NCBI RefSeq assembly: GCF_015689335.1
Contig: NZ_CP065053.1
Location: 6,758,001-6,822,000, forward strand
DNA length: 64,000 nucleotides
DNA from: Massilia antarctica
GTDB lineage: Bacteria; Pseudomonadota; Gammaproteobacteria; Burkholderiales; Burkholderiaceae_D
Reading direction: 5' to 3'
Shown here: in pieces, positions 8,707-19,382 of the stretch
Numbering within the stretch: the stretch's first letter is position 1
How the letters are laid out: each line of letters begins with the position of its first letter
Position numbers and translations under genes: made by a program
The notes under the pieces: generated by a model
What the model saw: only the letters and a program-made list of their open reading frames with translations
Told to the model about the DNA's origin: nothing
Databases searched by the model: none

Positions 8707-8734
8707 TTGAGATAAATCAAGTGCAGCCTTGATT
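8707..8734 (+). promoter_or_regulatory. FNR/CRP-like box and hairpin upstream of autotransporter 1
   Basis: TTGAGATAAATCAA (8707-8720) matches 9 of 10 fixed positions of the FNR/ANR consensus TTGATN4ATCAA. It overlaps an inverted repeat AATCAAG/CTTGATT (8715-8721 and 8728-8734). Both elements recur at the same place before autotransporter 2. The box lies downstream of the putative -10, which would suggest repression, unless another promoter is used. Confidence 0.4.
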
Positions 8735-8802
8735 CATCGGGCGCGCGCAAGGTCTTTGCAGGGCGTCCCCACGACTATTGCGACCTGGACTGGACTAATC
8801 TC

Positions 8803-11800
8803 ATGGCAAATTTCAATTTTCAAAAAAAACAAATGGCAACCCTGGTCGCCGGTGCCTGCCTGGTGATGGCCAATGCCTCGGCGATCGGCACCGCTTGTCC
8901 GGTTGCCAGCGGCGGCATCATTACGGTGGACAACACCACCATCGATAACACCTGCACCATCGGCAGCGCCGAGAGCCTGACGGTGAGCGCCACCGGGGTG
9001 ATTACCGTGCCGCTGGCCAACACACCGAACAATGGCGTCGAGCTCAATTCCGGCGTCACCGCCGGCTCCATCACCAATGCCGGCACCATCAACCCGGTCG
9101 CGGTCGGCGTCAACATCATGGGCACCCTCAGCGGCGGGATCACCAATACCGGCACCATCGCGTCCACCGGACCGTGGGGCGGCGTGACCGAGGAAGGCAT
9201 CCGCCTGAGCGGCGCCGCGGTGGGCGGCGCCATCAGCAACGGGCCGGCGGGCGTGATCAGCACCGTCAACGGCAGCGCGATCCACATCGTCAACAGTTCC
9301 TTGCAGGGCGGCATCACCAACGCCGCCGGGGGCGACATCGCGTCCGCCGGCGGCTTTGCCGCCCTCGATATCAGCAATGCGCAACTCGGCGCCAGCATCG
9401 ACAACCAGGGCCACATCGGCAACAAGACGGGACAAAACGGACGCGGCATCGCCATGCTGAACGTCACGCTCACCGGCGATATCCTCAACGGCGGCACCAT
9501 CGGCACCCAGGGCGGCAACCCGGCGCTGGCGCTGCTCGCCACCACCGTGAGCGGCAAGATCGGCAATAGCGGCACCGTAGGCATGGGCAATTCCAATGCC
9601 ATGACGATACAGAGCAGTTCCACTGTCGGCCAGATCGAAAATACCGCGACCGGCACCATCAACGGCGCCTTCGCAGGAATGTATATATCCAGTTCCACCA
9701 TCACCAGCGGCATCGTCAATGCCGGCACGATCAACGGCATCCACGCCATCGAGCTGCAGACCTCGACCATCAGCGGCGGCGGCATCCTCAACGACACCGG
9801 CGCCGCCACGCATGGCAGCCGCGCGATTAATCTGGGCAATGCGCAGATCAGCGGCGACATCATCAACCGGGGCTTGATGGACGGGGCGGAAGGCGGCATC
9901 GTCGGTTACAACGGCAGCACCATCTCCGGCAAGCTGAGCAATTCCGGCACGATTACCTCCAACGGCGACACGATTAACCTGAACAATGTCCAGATCGCCG
10001 GTGAACTGGCCAATAGCGGCATCATCACCAGCACGAACGGCAAGGGCATGAGCATGACCGGCGGCTCGACGGCGGCGTCGGTCAGCAACACTGCCACCGG
10101 CGTGATTACCACCGTCAACAGCTACGGTATCCGCATCGACGGGACCGGCACCAGCGTGGCGGGCGGGATCGTCAACGGCGGCGCCCTGAACGGCGCGCGC
10201 GGCATTTCAGTGAGCAACAGCGCCAACATCGTGGCCTCCGGCATCGTCAACCAGCTCGGCGCGACCATCACCAGCACCGGCATCGGGATCGCCGTCGACA
10301 GTGCGCAAGTGCATGGCGGCATCGACAACCTTGGCGCGATCACCGGCACCAGTAGCGGCATCACGATCAGTGGCACCAGCGTCATCGATGGCGGCATCAC
10401 CAACAGCGGCACCATCGGCGGCGCCAAGTCGCTTGACCTGACCAATAGCGGCAACGCGTTCATCGTGAGCAATACCGGCGGCTTGAGCGGCGACCTCACG
10501 CTCGGCATCAATACCCTCAACATCCTCGGCTCCGCCGCCAGCGTGAGCGGCACCGTCACCGGTGGCACCGGCAGCGTGGTCAATATCGGCACCGGTACGC
10601 TCAATACCGCCACGTTCACGCCGGGCGGCAATTTTACCGGCCTGGCCCAGATGAATATCAGCCCGGCCAGTACCCTGCGTTCGACCAGCGCCCTGAACAT
10701 CGGCGCGACGACAATGAGCAACAGCGGCGTCCTCTCGGTCGCCGCCGGGCATACCGTCAGCTTGACGGGCGACTATATCCAGGCTGCCAACGGCCTGTTC
10801 CGCACCGGGCTGACGAACGCCACCACCTACGGCAAACTGAACGTGACCGGCAATGTCACCATGTCGGCCAGCAGCAACATCGATGTCGATGTCGGCGGCG
10901 CGCCGGTACTTGCCAACGGCACCGTCCTGCCCGATGTGATCAAGGCCAGCGGCACCTTGACCACGGCGGCAAGCATTCCCGTGACCGACAACAGCTTCCT
11001 GTTCGACCTGACTGGGGTAAAAAACGGCAAATCCATCGATCTGGTGATTGCCTCGGCGACGCCAACACCAACACCAACACCAACACCAACCCCAACACCA
11101 ACCCCAACACCAACCCCGACACCGACGCCAACCCCAACGCCGACACCAACGCCGACCCCAACGCCGACACCAACACCAACGCCAACGCCGACACCAACAC
11201 CAACGCCAACGCCGACCCCAACACCGGTACCGACCCCGACACCGGTACCGACCCCGACGCCAGTACCTGTGCCGACCCCTGTTCCTGTCCCGACACCCGT
11301 GCCTGTGCCGACCCCTGTTCCTGTGCCGACACCGGTTCCTGTCCCGACACCGGTCCCGACACCGGTCCCGACACCGGTCCCGACACCGGTCCCGACACCC
11401 GTCCCGACACCGGTCCCGACACCGGTGCCGACACCCGTCCCGACGCCGGTACCAACACCAGTGCCGGTCCCAACCCCGGTCCCGACGCCAGTGCCGACGC
11501 CACCGGTGCCACCGATCCAACCGCCGTCGCCGGCAAATACCGCCGTCTCGGCCATCGTAGCCACCGGCAATTCGTCCGGAGGCGGCGCGGCGCGCGTGTT
11601 CGACCAGTTGATCGCCAACAGCACCGGCGGCGACATGGGCCAGGTGATCACCGCGCTGGGCAAGCTGTCGACCGCGAAAGAAGTGTCCGATGCCGTCGGC
11701 CAGACCGTGCCGCTGGCTGCCGGCGGCACCGCCGCCGCCCTTGCCGGCACCATGAACCTGACCGACCGCGTGGTGCAGGCGCGCCTGGAAGCCAATCGCG

Positions 11801-12657
11801 GCCTGTCGGCCGGCGACGGCTACGGCAGCGAGCGCGCGCTGTGGGCCAAGCCGTTCGGCGCCTGGGCGCGCCAGAGCGACCGCGATGGCACGGCCGGCTA
11901 CAAGGCCGACAGCGGCGGCCTGATCGTCGGAGCCGATGGCGTTGTGAGCAGCGCCGACCGGGTCGGCTTCGCGCTGACCTATGCCAGGACCAATCTGGAC
12001 GGCAACGGCGTGAGCCCGCAGTCGGCCGATATCGACCTGCTGCAACTGATGACCTACGGCAGCCACAACCTGGACGCCGACACCGACATCAGCTGGCAGC
12101 TCGACATGGGCACCAACAAGACCAAGGGCCAACGGCTCATCAGTTTTAGCGGCCTGAACCGCGTGGCCAGCAGCGATTATCGCGGCACCAGCCTGCATGC
12201 CGCCGGCGGCATCGCGCGGGTGCTGCGCATGAGCGAGCAAACCAATCTGACCCCATCGATGCGCCTGGACTACACCACCGTCAAGAACAAGGCGTACGCG
12301 GAAACCGGCGCGGGAGCGCTCAACCTGCTGGTCAACAGCCAGCGCGCCAAGCAATTGATCCTGTACGCCGACGCCAAGCTCAATCATTCGCCATCGAAGG
12401 ATCTGACGTTCTCGGGCAACCTGGGGTTCGGCTATGATTTCCTGGCCGAGCAAACCGCCGTGGTGGCGACCTTCGCCGGCGGCGGACCGGCGTTCACCAC
12501 CAACGGCATCGATCCCAAGCCGCTGTTCGCGCGCGCCGGCGCCGGCGTGACCTTGATGCGCTCCGGCAGCACCGAACTGACGGCGCGCTATGACGCCGAA
12601 GCGCATCGGGGCTTCCATGCCCAGAGCATTTCGCTGAAGATGCGCAAGCAGTTCTGA
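8803..12657 (+). CDS. Autotransporter 1 (type Va-like, Pro-Thr linker)
   Basis: 1284 residues. A signal-like N-terminus ([20 protein letters not shown]) leads into a passenger of about 700 residues built from short repeats around 'GGI-N-GTI' (for example [17 protein letters not shown]), which should fold as a beta-helix. Residues about 752-905 are a Pro-Thr/Pro-Val linker, and about 930-1284 are an autotransporter barrel ending in Phe (KMRKQF). The passenger is exported and probably displayed at the cell surface; adhesion is plausible but unproven. The passenger has only two early cysteines. It is followed by a broken ligase fragment and by a second, highly similar autotransporter. Confidence 0.85.
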   Translation: MANFNFQKKQMATLVAGACLVMANASAIGTACPVASGGIITVDNTTIDNTCTIGSAESLTVSATGVITVPLANTPNNGVELNSGVTAGSITNAGTINPVAVGVNIMGTLSGGITNTGTIASTGPWGGVTEEGIRLSGAAVGGAISNGPAGVISTVNGSAIHIVNSSLQGGITNAAGGDIASAGGFAALDISNAQLGASIDNQGHIGNKTGQNGRGIAMLNVTLTGDILNGGTIGTQGGNPALALLATTVSGKIGNSGTVGMGNSNAMTIQSSSTVGQIENTATGTINGAFAGMYISSSTITSGIVNAGTINGIHAIELQTSTISGGGILNDTGAATHGSRAINLGNAQISGDIINRGLMDGAEGGIVGYNGSTISGKLSNSGTITSNGDTINLNNVQIAGELANSGIITSTNGKGMSMTGGSTAASVSNTATGVITTVNSYGIRIDGTGTSVAGGIVNGGALNGARGISVSNSANIVASGIVNQLGATITSTGIGIAVDSAQVHGGIDNLGAITGTSSGITISGTSVIDGGITNSGTIGGAKSLDLTNSGNAFIVSNTGGLSGDLTLGINTLNILGSAASVSGTVTGGTGSVVNIGTGTLNTATFTPGGNFTGLAQMNISPASTLRSTSALNIGATTMSNSGVLSVAAGHTVSLTGDYIQAANGLFRTGLTNATTYGKLNVTGNVTMSASSNIDVDVGGAPVLANGTVLPDVIKASGTLTTAASIPVTDNSFLFDLTGVKNGKSIDLVIASATPTPTPTPTPTPTPTPTPTPTPTPTPTPTPTPTPTPTPTPTPTPTPTPTPTPTPTPVPTPTPVPTPTPVPVPTPVPVPTPVPVPTPVPVPTPVPVPTPVPTPVPTPVPTPVPTPVPTPVPTPVPTPVPTPVPTPVPVPTPVPTPVPTPPVPPIQPPSPANTAVSAIVATGNSSGGGAARVFDQLIANSTGGDMGQVITALGKLSTAKEVSDAVGQTVPLAAGGTAAALAGTMNLTDRVVQARLEANRGLSAGDGYGSERALWAKPFGAWARQSDRDGTAGYKADSGGLIVGADGVVSSADRVGFALTYARTNLDGNGVSPQSADIDLLQLMTYGSHNLDADTDISWQLDMGTNKTKGQRLISFSGLNRVASSDYRGTSLHAAGGIARVLRMSEQTNLTPSMRLDYTTVKNKAYAETGAGALNLLVNSQRAKQLILYADAKLNHSPSKDLTFSGNLGFGYDFLAEQTAVVATFAGGGPAFTTNGIDPKPLFARAGAGVTLMRSGSTELTARYDAEAHRGFHAQSISLKMRKQF
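11059..11511 (+). repeat. Hexamer repeat tract encoding the Pro-Thr linker of autotransporter 1
   Basis: About 450 bases of degenerate hexamers of the type CCAACA/CCGACA, changing to CCGGTCCCGACA-like 12-mers in the second half. They encode PT repeats then PVPT/PTPV repeats. Such tracts are prone to slippage and recombination in multiples of three. Confidence 0.9.
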
Positions 12658-12722
12658 ACGGCGCCCCGACCGTGGCCGCCGCCGCGGCCGGGGCACCCGC
12701 CGACCCTGCCACAAGGAGACCG

Positions 12723-12872
12723 ATGTCGAACGACGTACCCGCATGGCGTTTGAAAAGCAGTGTGAGCGGCATCGAATGGCCGGCTGTTCCGGATGTGCGG
12801 AGCCGCCTGCTCTACTCCCTGTTGCGCCAGATGGACAGCGAACAATGGCTGGCCGCGCAGGAAATCGCTTAG
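12723..12872 (+). pseudogene. Truncated 5' fragment of the PaaK-like ligase gene
   Basis: The 49-residue frame starting MSNDVPAWRLKSSVSGIEW is nearly the same as the first 49 residues of the intact ligase at 17118, including the upstream GGAGACCG. It ends at a TAG where the intact gene reads GCGCGC. Similarity continues to about 12881 and then stops at the junction with a phospholipase D fragment. This is the left half of a duplication scar. Confidence 0.85.
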
Positions 12873-12897
12873 CGCCAGTCGCAGCGGCTCAAGTCAA

Positions 12898-13010
12898 TGC
12901 CCGAGCGCGAGTATGTCCCGCTCCTGGCGCCGGTTGGCGACAAGATCGTGCGCATGCTGGTCACCGATCCCGAGCGCACGTCGCAGATTTACAAGGCGTT
13001 CATCATCCCT
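12898..13010 (+). pseudogene. Internal fragment of the phospholipase D gene
   Basis: The frame PEREYVPLLAPVGDKIVR...IYKAF matches PEREYFPPLAPVGDKIVR...IYKAF of the intact gene (7995-8107). Neither HKD motif is included. After about 13005 the sequence jumps to what corresponds to the end of the gene and the intergenic region (8578 onwards), so about 470 bases were deleted in this copy. It is the right half of the duplication scar. Confidence 0.85.
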
Positions 13011-13087
13011 CTTGATCGCCGCCCCCCGGCCCCGGCCAATGTGTTGTTACACAAGCGGATTCCGTTGTGTTCCGAGTGAAACCTCAT

Positions 13088-13115
13088 TTACTTAAAAATA
13101 GTGTTTCGCTATATT
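13088..13115 (+). promoter_or_regulatory. Putative promoter of autotransporter 2
   Basis: TTACTT (13088-13093) and TATATT (13110-13115), 16-base spacer, in a block identical to the one before autotransporter 1. Confidence 0.5.
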
Positions 13116-13140
13116 CAAAGCACATAGGGATCAGCGAAGC

Positions 13141-13170
13141 TTGACATGAATCAAGTGAAGCCTTGATTCA
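13141..13170 (+). promoter_or_regulatory. FNR/CRP-like box and hairpin upstream of autotransporter 2
   Basis: TTGACATGAATCAA (13141-13154) again matches 9 of 10 fixed positions of the FNR consensus. It overlaps a 9-bp inverted repeat TGAATCAAG/CTTGATTCA (13147-13155, 13162-13170). The arms here are longer than in the first copy, although surrounding bases have drifted. Confidence 0.4.
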
Positions 13171-13237
13171 TCGGGCGCGCGCACTCTTTGCAGCATGCCC
13201 CCACGACTGTTGCGCAACCGGACTGGGAACTGATCTC

Positions 13238-16200
13238 ATGGCACATTTCAACTTTCAAAAAAAACCAATGGCAGTGCTGGTCGCGGGCGCCTGTCTGCTG
13301 ATGGCCAATGCATCGGCGATCGGCACCGCGTGCCCCACCGCCGTCAGCAGCACGATCACGGTGGACAACACCACCATCGATAATGTCTGCACCATCGGCC
13401 CCGGCGAGAGCCTCAATGTGACCGCCACCGGGGTGATTACCGTACCGCTGGCCAACACGCCGAACAATGGCGTGGAAGTCAATACCGGCGTCACCGCCGG
13501 CAGCATCACCAATGCCGGTACCATCAATCCGGTCGCGGTCGGCATCAACATCACGGGCAACCTCACCGGCGGGATCATTAATACCGGCACCATCTCGTCC
13601 ACCGGACCGTGGGGCGGCGTGACCGAGGAAGCCATCCGCCTGAGCGGCGCCAGCGTGGGCGGCGCCATCAGCAACGGGCCTGCGGGCGTGATCAGCACCG
13701 TCAACGGCAGCGCCATCCATATCATCAACAGTACCTTACAGGGCGGCATCACTAACGCCGCCGGCGGCAACATCAGCGCGGCTGGCGGTTTTGCGGCGGT
13801 CGACATCAGCGGGTCTCAGATCGGCGCCAGCATTGTGAACCAGGGACACATCGGCCGTACGCCAGGGCAAAACGCGCGCGGCATCGCCCTGTCGAGCGTC
13901 GCCGTTACCGGCGATATCCTCAACAGCGGCACCATCGACACCCAGGGCGGCTACCCGGGGCTGGCGCTGACCGCGACCACCGTCAGCGGCAAGATCAGCA
14001 ACAGCGGCACCTTGGGTAGCTCCAATTCCGACGCATTCACGATTCTAGGCAATTCCACGGTCGGCCAGATCGAAAATACCGCGACGGGCACCATCAATGG
14101 CTCCTCCATGGGTATCTATGGAAGCACGTCCACCATCACGAGTGGCATCGTCAATGCCGGCACGATCAGCGCCATGCACCCCATCGAATTGCAGCTCACA
14201 AACATCAGCGGCGGCGGTATCCTGAACGATACCGGCGCGCAGACGCATGGCGAGCGCGGCATCGACCTGAACGGGGCGCTGATCAGCGGCGACATCATCA
14301 ACCGCGGCCTGATGGACGGGGCCGAAGGCGGCGTCACCGTCCGCAGTGGCAGCACGATCACAGGCAACGTGAACAACTCCGGCACCATCACCACCACCCA
14401 GTCGAACGGCCGCTACAACGCGGACGGCGCCGGCATATTCATCGCCAACGGTTCGCATGTTACTGGCGAGATCCTTAACAGCTCGATCATGACCAGTAGT
14501 AGCGGTAACGGCATCACCGTGACGAGCGGCGCCACGGCGGGGTCGATCACCAATACCGCGACCGGTGTCGTCACCGCCGGGAACCACGCCATCAATGTCG
14601 ACGGCACCAGTTCCAGCCTGGCCACCGGCATCGTCAACGGCGGTGCGCTGACCGCCGCGCGCGGTATCCGGATCGGCAACGCCGCCAATATCGTGGCCGG
14701 CGGCATCGTCAACCAGCTAGGCGCCAGCATCACCGCCACCGACGTCGGCATCACCGTGCCGAATGCACTGATTCACGGCGGCATCACCAATGCAGGGACC
14801 ATCAGCGGCAGCAATACCGGCATTGCGATTAGCGGCACCAGCGTGCTCGATGGCGGCATCAGCAACACCGGCACCATCAGCGGCGCCGCGTCGCTCAGCC
14901 TCACCAACAGCGCCAGCGCGTTTACCGTCACCAACCGCGGCGGCCTGACCGGCGCGCTCGCGCTCGGCATCAATACCCTGAACATCCTGGGCAGCACCGC
15001 CAGCGTGACCGGCACCGTCACCGGCGGCGCCGGCAGCGTGGTCAATATCGGCGCCGCCATGCCCGCTTTCGGCATCACCATGCCCACGACCGCCACGTTC
15101 ACACCTGGCGGCGATTTTACCGGCTTGAGCCAGATGAATATCAACGCGGGCAGTACCCTGCGTTCGACCAGTGCGCTGAACATCGGTGCGACCACCATGA
15201 CCAACGGCGGCATCATGTCGGTCGCCGCCGGCCATACCGTCTCGCTGACGGGCGACTATGTCCAGGCTGCCGGCGGCGTGTTCCGCACCGGTCTGACCAG
15301 CGCCACGACCTACGGCAAACTGAACGTGACCGGCAATGTCACCATGTCCGCCAGCAGCAACATCGATGTCGACGTTACCGGCGCGCCGGTCCTTGCCAAC
15401 GGCACCATCCTGCCCGATGTGATCAAGGCCAGTGGCACCTTGACCACGGCGGTCGCCATTCCGGTCAGCGACAACAGCTTCCTGTTCAACCTGACTGGCG
15501 TGAAAAACGGCAAGTCCATCGATCTGGTGATTGCCTCGGCGACGCCGACGCCGACGCCGACGCCAACACCAACACCAACACCAACACCAACACCGACACC
15601 AACACCGACACCGACACCAACACCAACACCGACACCGACGCCAACACCGACGCCGGAACCGACTCCGACACCGGTTCCGACGCCGACACCGGTTCCGACC
15701 CCTACGCCGGTGCCGACCCCAGTGCCAGTGCCGACGCCGGTGCCGGTGCCAACGCCCATCCCGACACCCGTACCCGTGCCGACGCCGGTTCCTGTCCCGA
15801 CACCCGTGCCTGTGCCGACGCCGGTTCCTGTTCCGACACCCGTTCCCGTCCCGACACCGGTGCCGACACCAGTCCCCACGCCGGTCCCAACACCAGTCCC
15901 GACCCCGGTCCCGACACCCGTCCCGACGCCGCCGGTTCCGCCGATCCAGCCGCCGCAACCGGCCAATACCGCCATCGCGGCCATCGTGGCCACCGGCAAT
16001 TCGTCCGGGGGCGGCGCGGCGCGCGTATTCGACACCCTGATCGCCAACAGCACCGGCGGCGACATGGGCCAGGTCATCACCGCGCTGGGCAAGCTGTCGA
16101 CCGCGCAACAAGTGTCCGATGCCGTCGGCCAGACCGTGCCGCTGGCTGCCGGCGGCACCGCCGCCGCCATCGCCAGCACCATGAACCTGACCGACCGCGT

Positions 16201-17086
16201 GGTGCAAGCGCGCCTCGAAGCCAATCGCGGCCTGTCGGCCGGCGACAGCTACGGCAACGAGCGCGCGATGTGGGCCAAGCCGTTCGGCGCCTGGGCGCGC
16301 CAGGGCGACCGCGATGGCACCGCCGGCTACAAGGCCCATAGCGGCGGCCTGATCGTCGGGGCGGACGGCGTGGTCAGCAGCGCCGACCGGGTCGGCTTCG
16401 CGCTGACCTATGCCAGGACCAATCTGGACGGCAACGGCGTGAGCCCGCAGTCGGCCGATATCGACCTGCTGCAACTGATGACCTACGGCAGCCACAACCT
16501 GGACGCCGACACCGACATCAGCTGGCAGCTCGACATGGGCACCAACAAGACCAAGGGCCAACGGCTCATCAGCTTCGGCGGCATGTCGCGCACGGCAAGC
16601 AGCGACTATCGCAGCATGAGCCTGCATGCGGCCGGCGGCATCGCCCGCGTGCTGCGCATGAGCGAGCAAACCAATGTGACGCCATCGATGCGCCTGGACT
16701 ACACCACCGTCAAGAACAAGGCTTACGCGGAAACCGGCGCCGGCGCCCTGAACCTGCTGGTCGACAGCCAGCGCGCCAAGCAATTCATCCTGTACGGCGA
16801 CGCCAAGCTCAATCATTCGCCATCGAAGGAATTGACGTTCTCGGGCAACCTCGGGTTCGGCTATGATTTCCTGGCCAAGCAAACCTCGGTGGTGTCGGCC
16901 TTTGCCGGTGGCGGACCAGCCTTTACCACCAACGGCGTCGATCCCAAGCCGCTGTTTGCACGTGCCGGCGCCGGCGTAACCTTGATGCAGGCTGGCAGCA
17001 CCGAACTGACGGCGCGCTACGACGCGGAAGCGCATCGCGGTTTCCGGGCCCAAAGCATTTCGTTCAAACTGCGCAAGCAGTTCTGA
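13238..17086 (+). CDS. Autotransporter 2 (paralogue of autotransporter 1)
   Basis: 1282 residues. The in-frame region upstream is open, but ATG 13238 ([17 protein letters not shown]) corresponds exactly to the start of the first copy. The organisation is the same: N-terminal signal region, repeat passenger of the GSITNAGTI type, a Pro-Thr/Pro-Val linker (residues about 769-903) and a C-terminal barrel ending LRKQF. Passenger centres differ between the copies while the N-terminus and barrel are close to identical. The passenger is about 17 residues longer and the linker correspondingly shorter. It probably displays a variant passenger on the surface. It is followed 31 bases later by the intact ligase gene. 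Confidence 0.85.
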   Translation: MAHFNFQKKPMAVLVAGACLLMANASAIGTACPTAVSSTITVDNTTIDNVCTIGPGESLNVTATGVITVPLANTPNNGVEVNTGVTAGSITNAGTINPVAVGINITGNLTGGIINTGTISSTGPWGGVTEEAIRLSGASVGGAISNGPAGVISTVNGSAIHIINSTLQGGITNAAGGNISAAGGFAAVDISGSQIGASIVNQGHIGRTPGQNARGIALSSVAVTGDILNSGTIDTQGGYPGLALTATTVSGKISNSGTLGSSNSDAFTILGNSTVGQIENTATGTINGSSMGIYGSTSTITSGIVNAGTISAMHPIELQLTNISGGGILNDTGAQTHGERGIDLNGALISGDIINRGLMDGAEGGVTVRSGSTITGNVNNSGTITTTQSNGRYNADGAGIFIANGSHVTGEILNSSIMTSSSGNGITVTSGATAGSITNTATGVVTAGNHAINVDGTSSSLATGIVNGGALTAARGIRIGNAANIVAGGIVNQLGASITATDVGITVPNALIHGGITNAGTISGSNTGIAISGTSVLDGGISNTGTISGAASLSLTNSASAFTVTNRGGLTGALALGINTLNILGSTASVTGTVTGGAGSVVNIGAAMPAFGITMPTTATFTPGGDFTGLSQMNINAGSTLRSTSALNIGATTMTNGGIMSVAAGHTVSLTGDYVQAAGGVFRTGLTSATTYGKLNVTGNVTMSASSNIDVDVTGAPVLANGTILPDVIKASGTLTTAVAIPVSDNSFLFNLTGVKNGKSIDLVIASATPTPTPTPTPTPTPTPTPTPTPTPTPTPTPTPTPTPTPEPTPTPVPTPTPVPTPTPVPTPVPVPTPVPVPTPIPTPVPVPTPVPVPTPVPVPTPVPVPTPVPVPTPVPTPVPTPVPTPVPTPVPTPVPTPPVPPIQPPQPANTAIAAIVATGNSSGGGAARVFDTLIANSTGGDMGQVITALGKLSTAQQVSDAVGQTVPLAAGGTAAAIASTMNLTDRVVQARLEANRGLSAGDSYGNERAMWAKPFGAWARQGDRDGTAGYKAHSGGLIVGADGVVSSADRVGFALTYARTNLDGNGVSPQSADIDLLQLMTYGSHNLDADTDISWQLDMGTNKTKGQRLISFGGMSRTASSDYRSMSLHAAGGIARVLRMSEQTNVTPSMRLDYTTVKNKAYAETGAGALNLLVDSQRAKQFILYGDAKLNHSPSKELTFSGNLGFGYDFLAKQTSVVSAFAGGGPAFTTNGVDPKPLFARAGAGVTLMQAGSTELTARYDAEAHRGFRAQSISFKLRKQF
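15542..15940 (+). repeat. Hexamer repeat tract encoding the Pro-Thr linker of autotransporter 2
   Basis: About 400 bases of CCAACA/CCGACA-type hexamers followed by CCGGTTCCGACA-like 12-mers. It is the counterpart of the tract at 11059-11511 but about 50 bases shorter, showing that repeat number has changed since the duplication. Confidence 0.9.
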
Positions 17087-17117
17087 GCGGCGCCCGGACC
17101 ATGACTGAAGGAGACCG

Positions 17118-18518
17118 ATGTCGAACGACCTGCCCGCATGGCGTTTGAAAAGCAGTTTGAGCGGCATTGAGTGGCCGGCTGTCCCGGATGTGCGGGGCAG
17201 CCTGGTCTACTCCCTGTTCCGCCAGATGGAAAGCGAGCAATGGCTGGCCCCGCGGGAGATCGCGGCGCGCCAGTCGGTCCAGCTGGAGCAGGTCGTCCGG
17301 CATGCCGCGCTGACCGTGCCTTGGTACCGCGAGCACTGGCCACCAGGCCTGCTCGCGCGGCTCAGCGAAGGTGGGGCGCTGTGCGCCGATGCCTTTGCTG
17401 GCCTGCCGTGCTTGTCGCGGCGCGACTTGCAGGCGCAGTTCGCGCAGTTGCAAAGCAGCGCGGTGCCGTCCGAACACGGTCCGCTCAGCGACGGCAGCAG
17501 TTCCGGCTCCACCGGCACTCCGGTACGCTTTCGCAAAACCTACCTGAACCAGCTGATATGGGAAGCGCAGACCTTGCGCGACCACGCCTGGCACCAGCGC
17601 GACTTGCAGCAAACGTTGTGCATCATCCGGCGCGGCGAAGCGGACCAGGCTGACAACTGGGGCATGGCGACCCGCATGTTCCACACCGGCCCGGCCTATC
17701 TGTGCCCGGTCGAGGTGGATGTCCAGGCCCAGCTGGCGTGGCTGGTCGAGCGCGCGCCCGGCTATCTGCTGACCTATCCCTCGCTCGCCCTGCAACTGGC
17801 CAGCCTGGCGCGGCAGCAAGGCGTGCGCCTGCCGCGCCTGCGCGAAGTGCGCACCTTCGGCGAACCGCTCGATGCCCAGGTGCGCCAAGCCTGCCACGAA
17901 GCGTGGGGCGTGCCGGTCAACGACACCTATTCATCCGAGGAATTCGGCTACCTCGCCATCCGCTGTCCGCATAGCGGCCACTATCATGTGCAGTCCGAAA
18001 ACGTCCTGCTCGAAGTGCTGGACGACGACGACAAGGCATGCGCGCCGGGCGTCTGCGGAAGGGTGGTGGTGACCGGCTTGTTGAATTTTGCGATGCCGCT
18101 GATCCGTTACGAGTTGGGCGACATGGCCGAAGCCGGCCCGCCCTGCCCCTGCGGGCGCGGCCTGCCCGTGCTGACCCGCATCCTCGGGCGGACCCGCAAC
18201 ATGCTGGTCACGGCCGACGCAAAACGCTACTGGCCCACCTTCGGCTTTCGCGACAGCGCGGCGGGCGTTGCCAGCGGCGGCCCGCGCATCGTCCAGCGCC
18301 AGGTGGTGCAGACCGCGCTCGACCACGTGCAGATCCGCTATGTCAGCGCCGGCGCGCTCTCGCCCGCGGAAGAAAGCCAGCTGACCGCCCAGGTGGCGCG
18401 GCGCTTGCCGCCCGGCGTGGGCGTGAGCGCGCAGCGGGTGGCCGACATCGCGCGCAGTGCCAACGGCAAGTTCGAGGAGTTTGTGTCGGCCATCGCGGCG
18501 TCGCCGGAAACGCCGTGA
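17118..18518 (+). CDS. PaaK/CapK-like adenylate-forming enzyme
   Basis: 466 residues related to phenylacetate-CoA ligase and 'coenzyme F390 synthetase/CapK' proteins. The AMP/ATP-binding loop SSSGSTGTPV is at about residues 133-142, followed by the acceptor region DTYSSEEFGYLA and the LIRYELGDMAE strand typical of the family. A CPCGRGLP cysteine pair, also common in this family, follows. It should activate a carboxylic acid as acyl-adenylate; the acid and the acceptor (CoA, amine or polysaccharide) are unknown. GGAGACCG lies before the ATG. The nearest genes, an SAM methyltransferase and an enolase-superfamily enzyme, converge from the other side. Confidence 0.75.
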   Translation: MSNDLPAWRLKSSLSGIEWPAVPDVRGSLVYSLFRQMESEQWLAPREIAARQSVQLEQVVRHAALTVPWYREHWPPGLLARLSEGGALCADAFAGLPCLSRRDLQAQFAQLQSSAVPSEHGPLSDGSSSGSTGTPVRFRKTYLNQLIWEAQTLRDHAWHQRDLQQTLCIIRRGEADQADNWGMATRMFHTGPAYLCPVEVDVQAQLAWLVERAPGYLLTYPSLALQLASLARQQGVRLPRLREVRTFGEPLDAQVRQACHEAWGVPVNDTYSSEEFGYLAIRCPHSGHYHVQSENVLLEVLDDDDKACAPGVCGRVVVTGLLNFAMPLIRYELGDMAEAGPPCPCGRGLPVLTRILGRTRNMLVTADAKRYWPTFGFRDSAAGVASGGPRIVQRQVVQTALDHVQIRYVSAGALSPAEESQLTAQVARRLPPGVGVSAQRVADIARSANGKFEEFVSAIAASPETP

Positions 18519-18524
18519 CGGCGT

Positions 18525-19382
18525 TCAAGCGGCCCGCCATCCCTGCAACATCCATTTGACGTAGCGGCTTTCCGGCGTGGCGGGCCGGTGCCCGGCCATG
18601 TCCTGCGCCGACAGCGGCTCGCAGCGCACGCCGCTCAAGCCGGCGGCGCGTGCACTGTCAAGCAACTCGTCCTCGGAGGCGACCGCATGGGTAATCTTGG
18701 CCGCGCAGAACGCGCGCACGATCCCGTCGAGTTCATGCTCCGTCAGCATCGGCAGGCGCGCGGCCGTGCGCTGGGCGGCCAGGCTGGCACCGACCATGCT
18801 GTCCACCTGCTCGGGCGAGTACGCCAGCAGCGGCGCGCCATGCTGCGCGCGCACGCTCTGGTACAGCAGCAGGCTGCCCGCCACCTCCAGCCGCGCCGCC
18901 AGGCTGCCAACCAGGGCGGCGCGCGCAGCCGGCGCGATAAAACTGAGCAGGGAATGACTCAGCACCAGGTCGACCCGGCGCTCGGCCGGATCGGGCGGCA
19001 CGCCCAGATCGCACACGTCCAGCGCCACCGCAAAGCCCATCGCGCCGGCGTACTGCCGGCACAGCGCCAGCGGCACCGGGGAGCGGTCGGCGACGCGCAC
19101 GTCCAGCGCCGCGATGTCCGCGCCGAAGGCTTCGTGCAGCACCGACAGCAGGCCGCAATCGGCGCTGCCGGCGATGTAGACCGACCCGATGGGTCGTTCG
19201 CGCGCCAGGGCCCGCACATGGCGCACGATGTGCGCGCGCTCGCTATCGAGGCCACTGATGACGCCTAACAGTTGCAACACCACCCAGCCGGTATGGTAGG
19301 CCGATTGCATCGGCAACAGGGCCGGCAAGGCGTCCAGCAGCAGCTGGCGCCGCGCCGCATGGTCGTAGTGCGCCACCGTCAC
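18525..19382 (-). CDS. SAM-dependent methyltransferase (class I fold)
   Basis: 285 residues. The SAM-binding region is read as GSVYIAGSADCGLL (motif I, residues about 66-79), an acidic turn ALDVRVADRSP, and DLVLSHSLLSFI (post-motif). This pattern fits Methyltransf_25-like enzymes. It probably starts at GTG 19382, which overlaps the stop of the enolase-superfamily gene (GTGA), so the two are translated together. The substrate is unknown; the C-terminus ends CEPLSAQDMAGH...WMLQGWRAA. Confidence 0.7.
   Translation of the reverse strand: MTVAHYDHAARRQLLLDALPALLPMQSAYHTGWVVLQLLGVISGLDSERAHIVRHVRALARERPIGSVYIAGSADCGLLSVLHEAFGADIAALDVRVADRSPVPLALCRQYAGAMGFAVALDVCDLGVPPDPAERRVDLVLSHSLLSFIAPAARAALVGSLAARLEVAGSLLLYQSVRAQHGAPLLAYSPEQVDSMVGASLAAQRTAARLPMLTEHELDGIVRAFCAAKITHAVASEDELLDSARAAGLSGVRCEPLSAQDMAGHRPATPESRYVKWMLQGWRAA

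Noticed and set aside
11059..11511. CRISPR-like or satellite array
   Set aside because: The repeats are in frame within a coding sequence and encode the autotransporter linker.
10207..12744. Long minus-strand frames through the autotransporters, some Gly-Val-Gly-Thr rich
   Set aside because: They mirror the Pro-Thr tract and the barrel; a complementary tract encodes GVGTGV repeats with no start signal.
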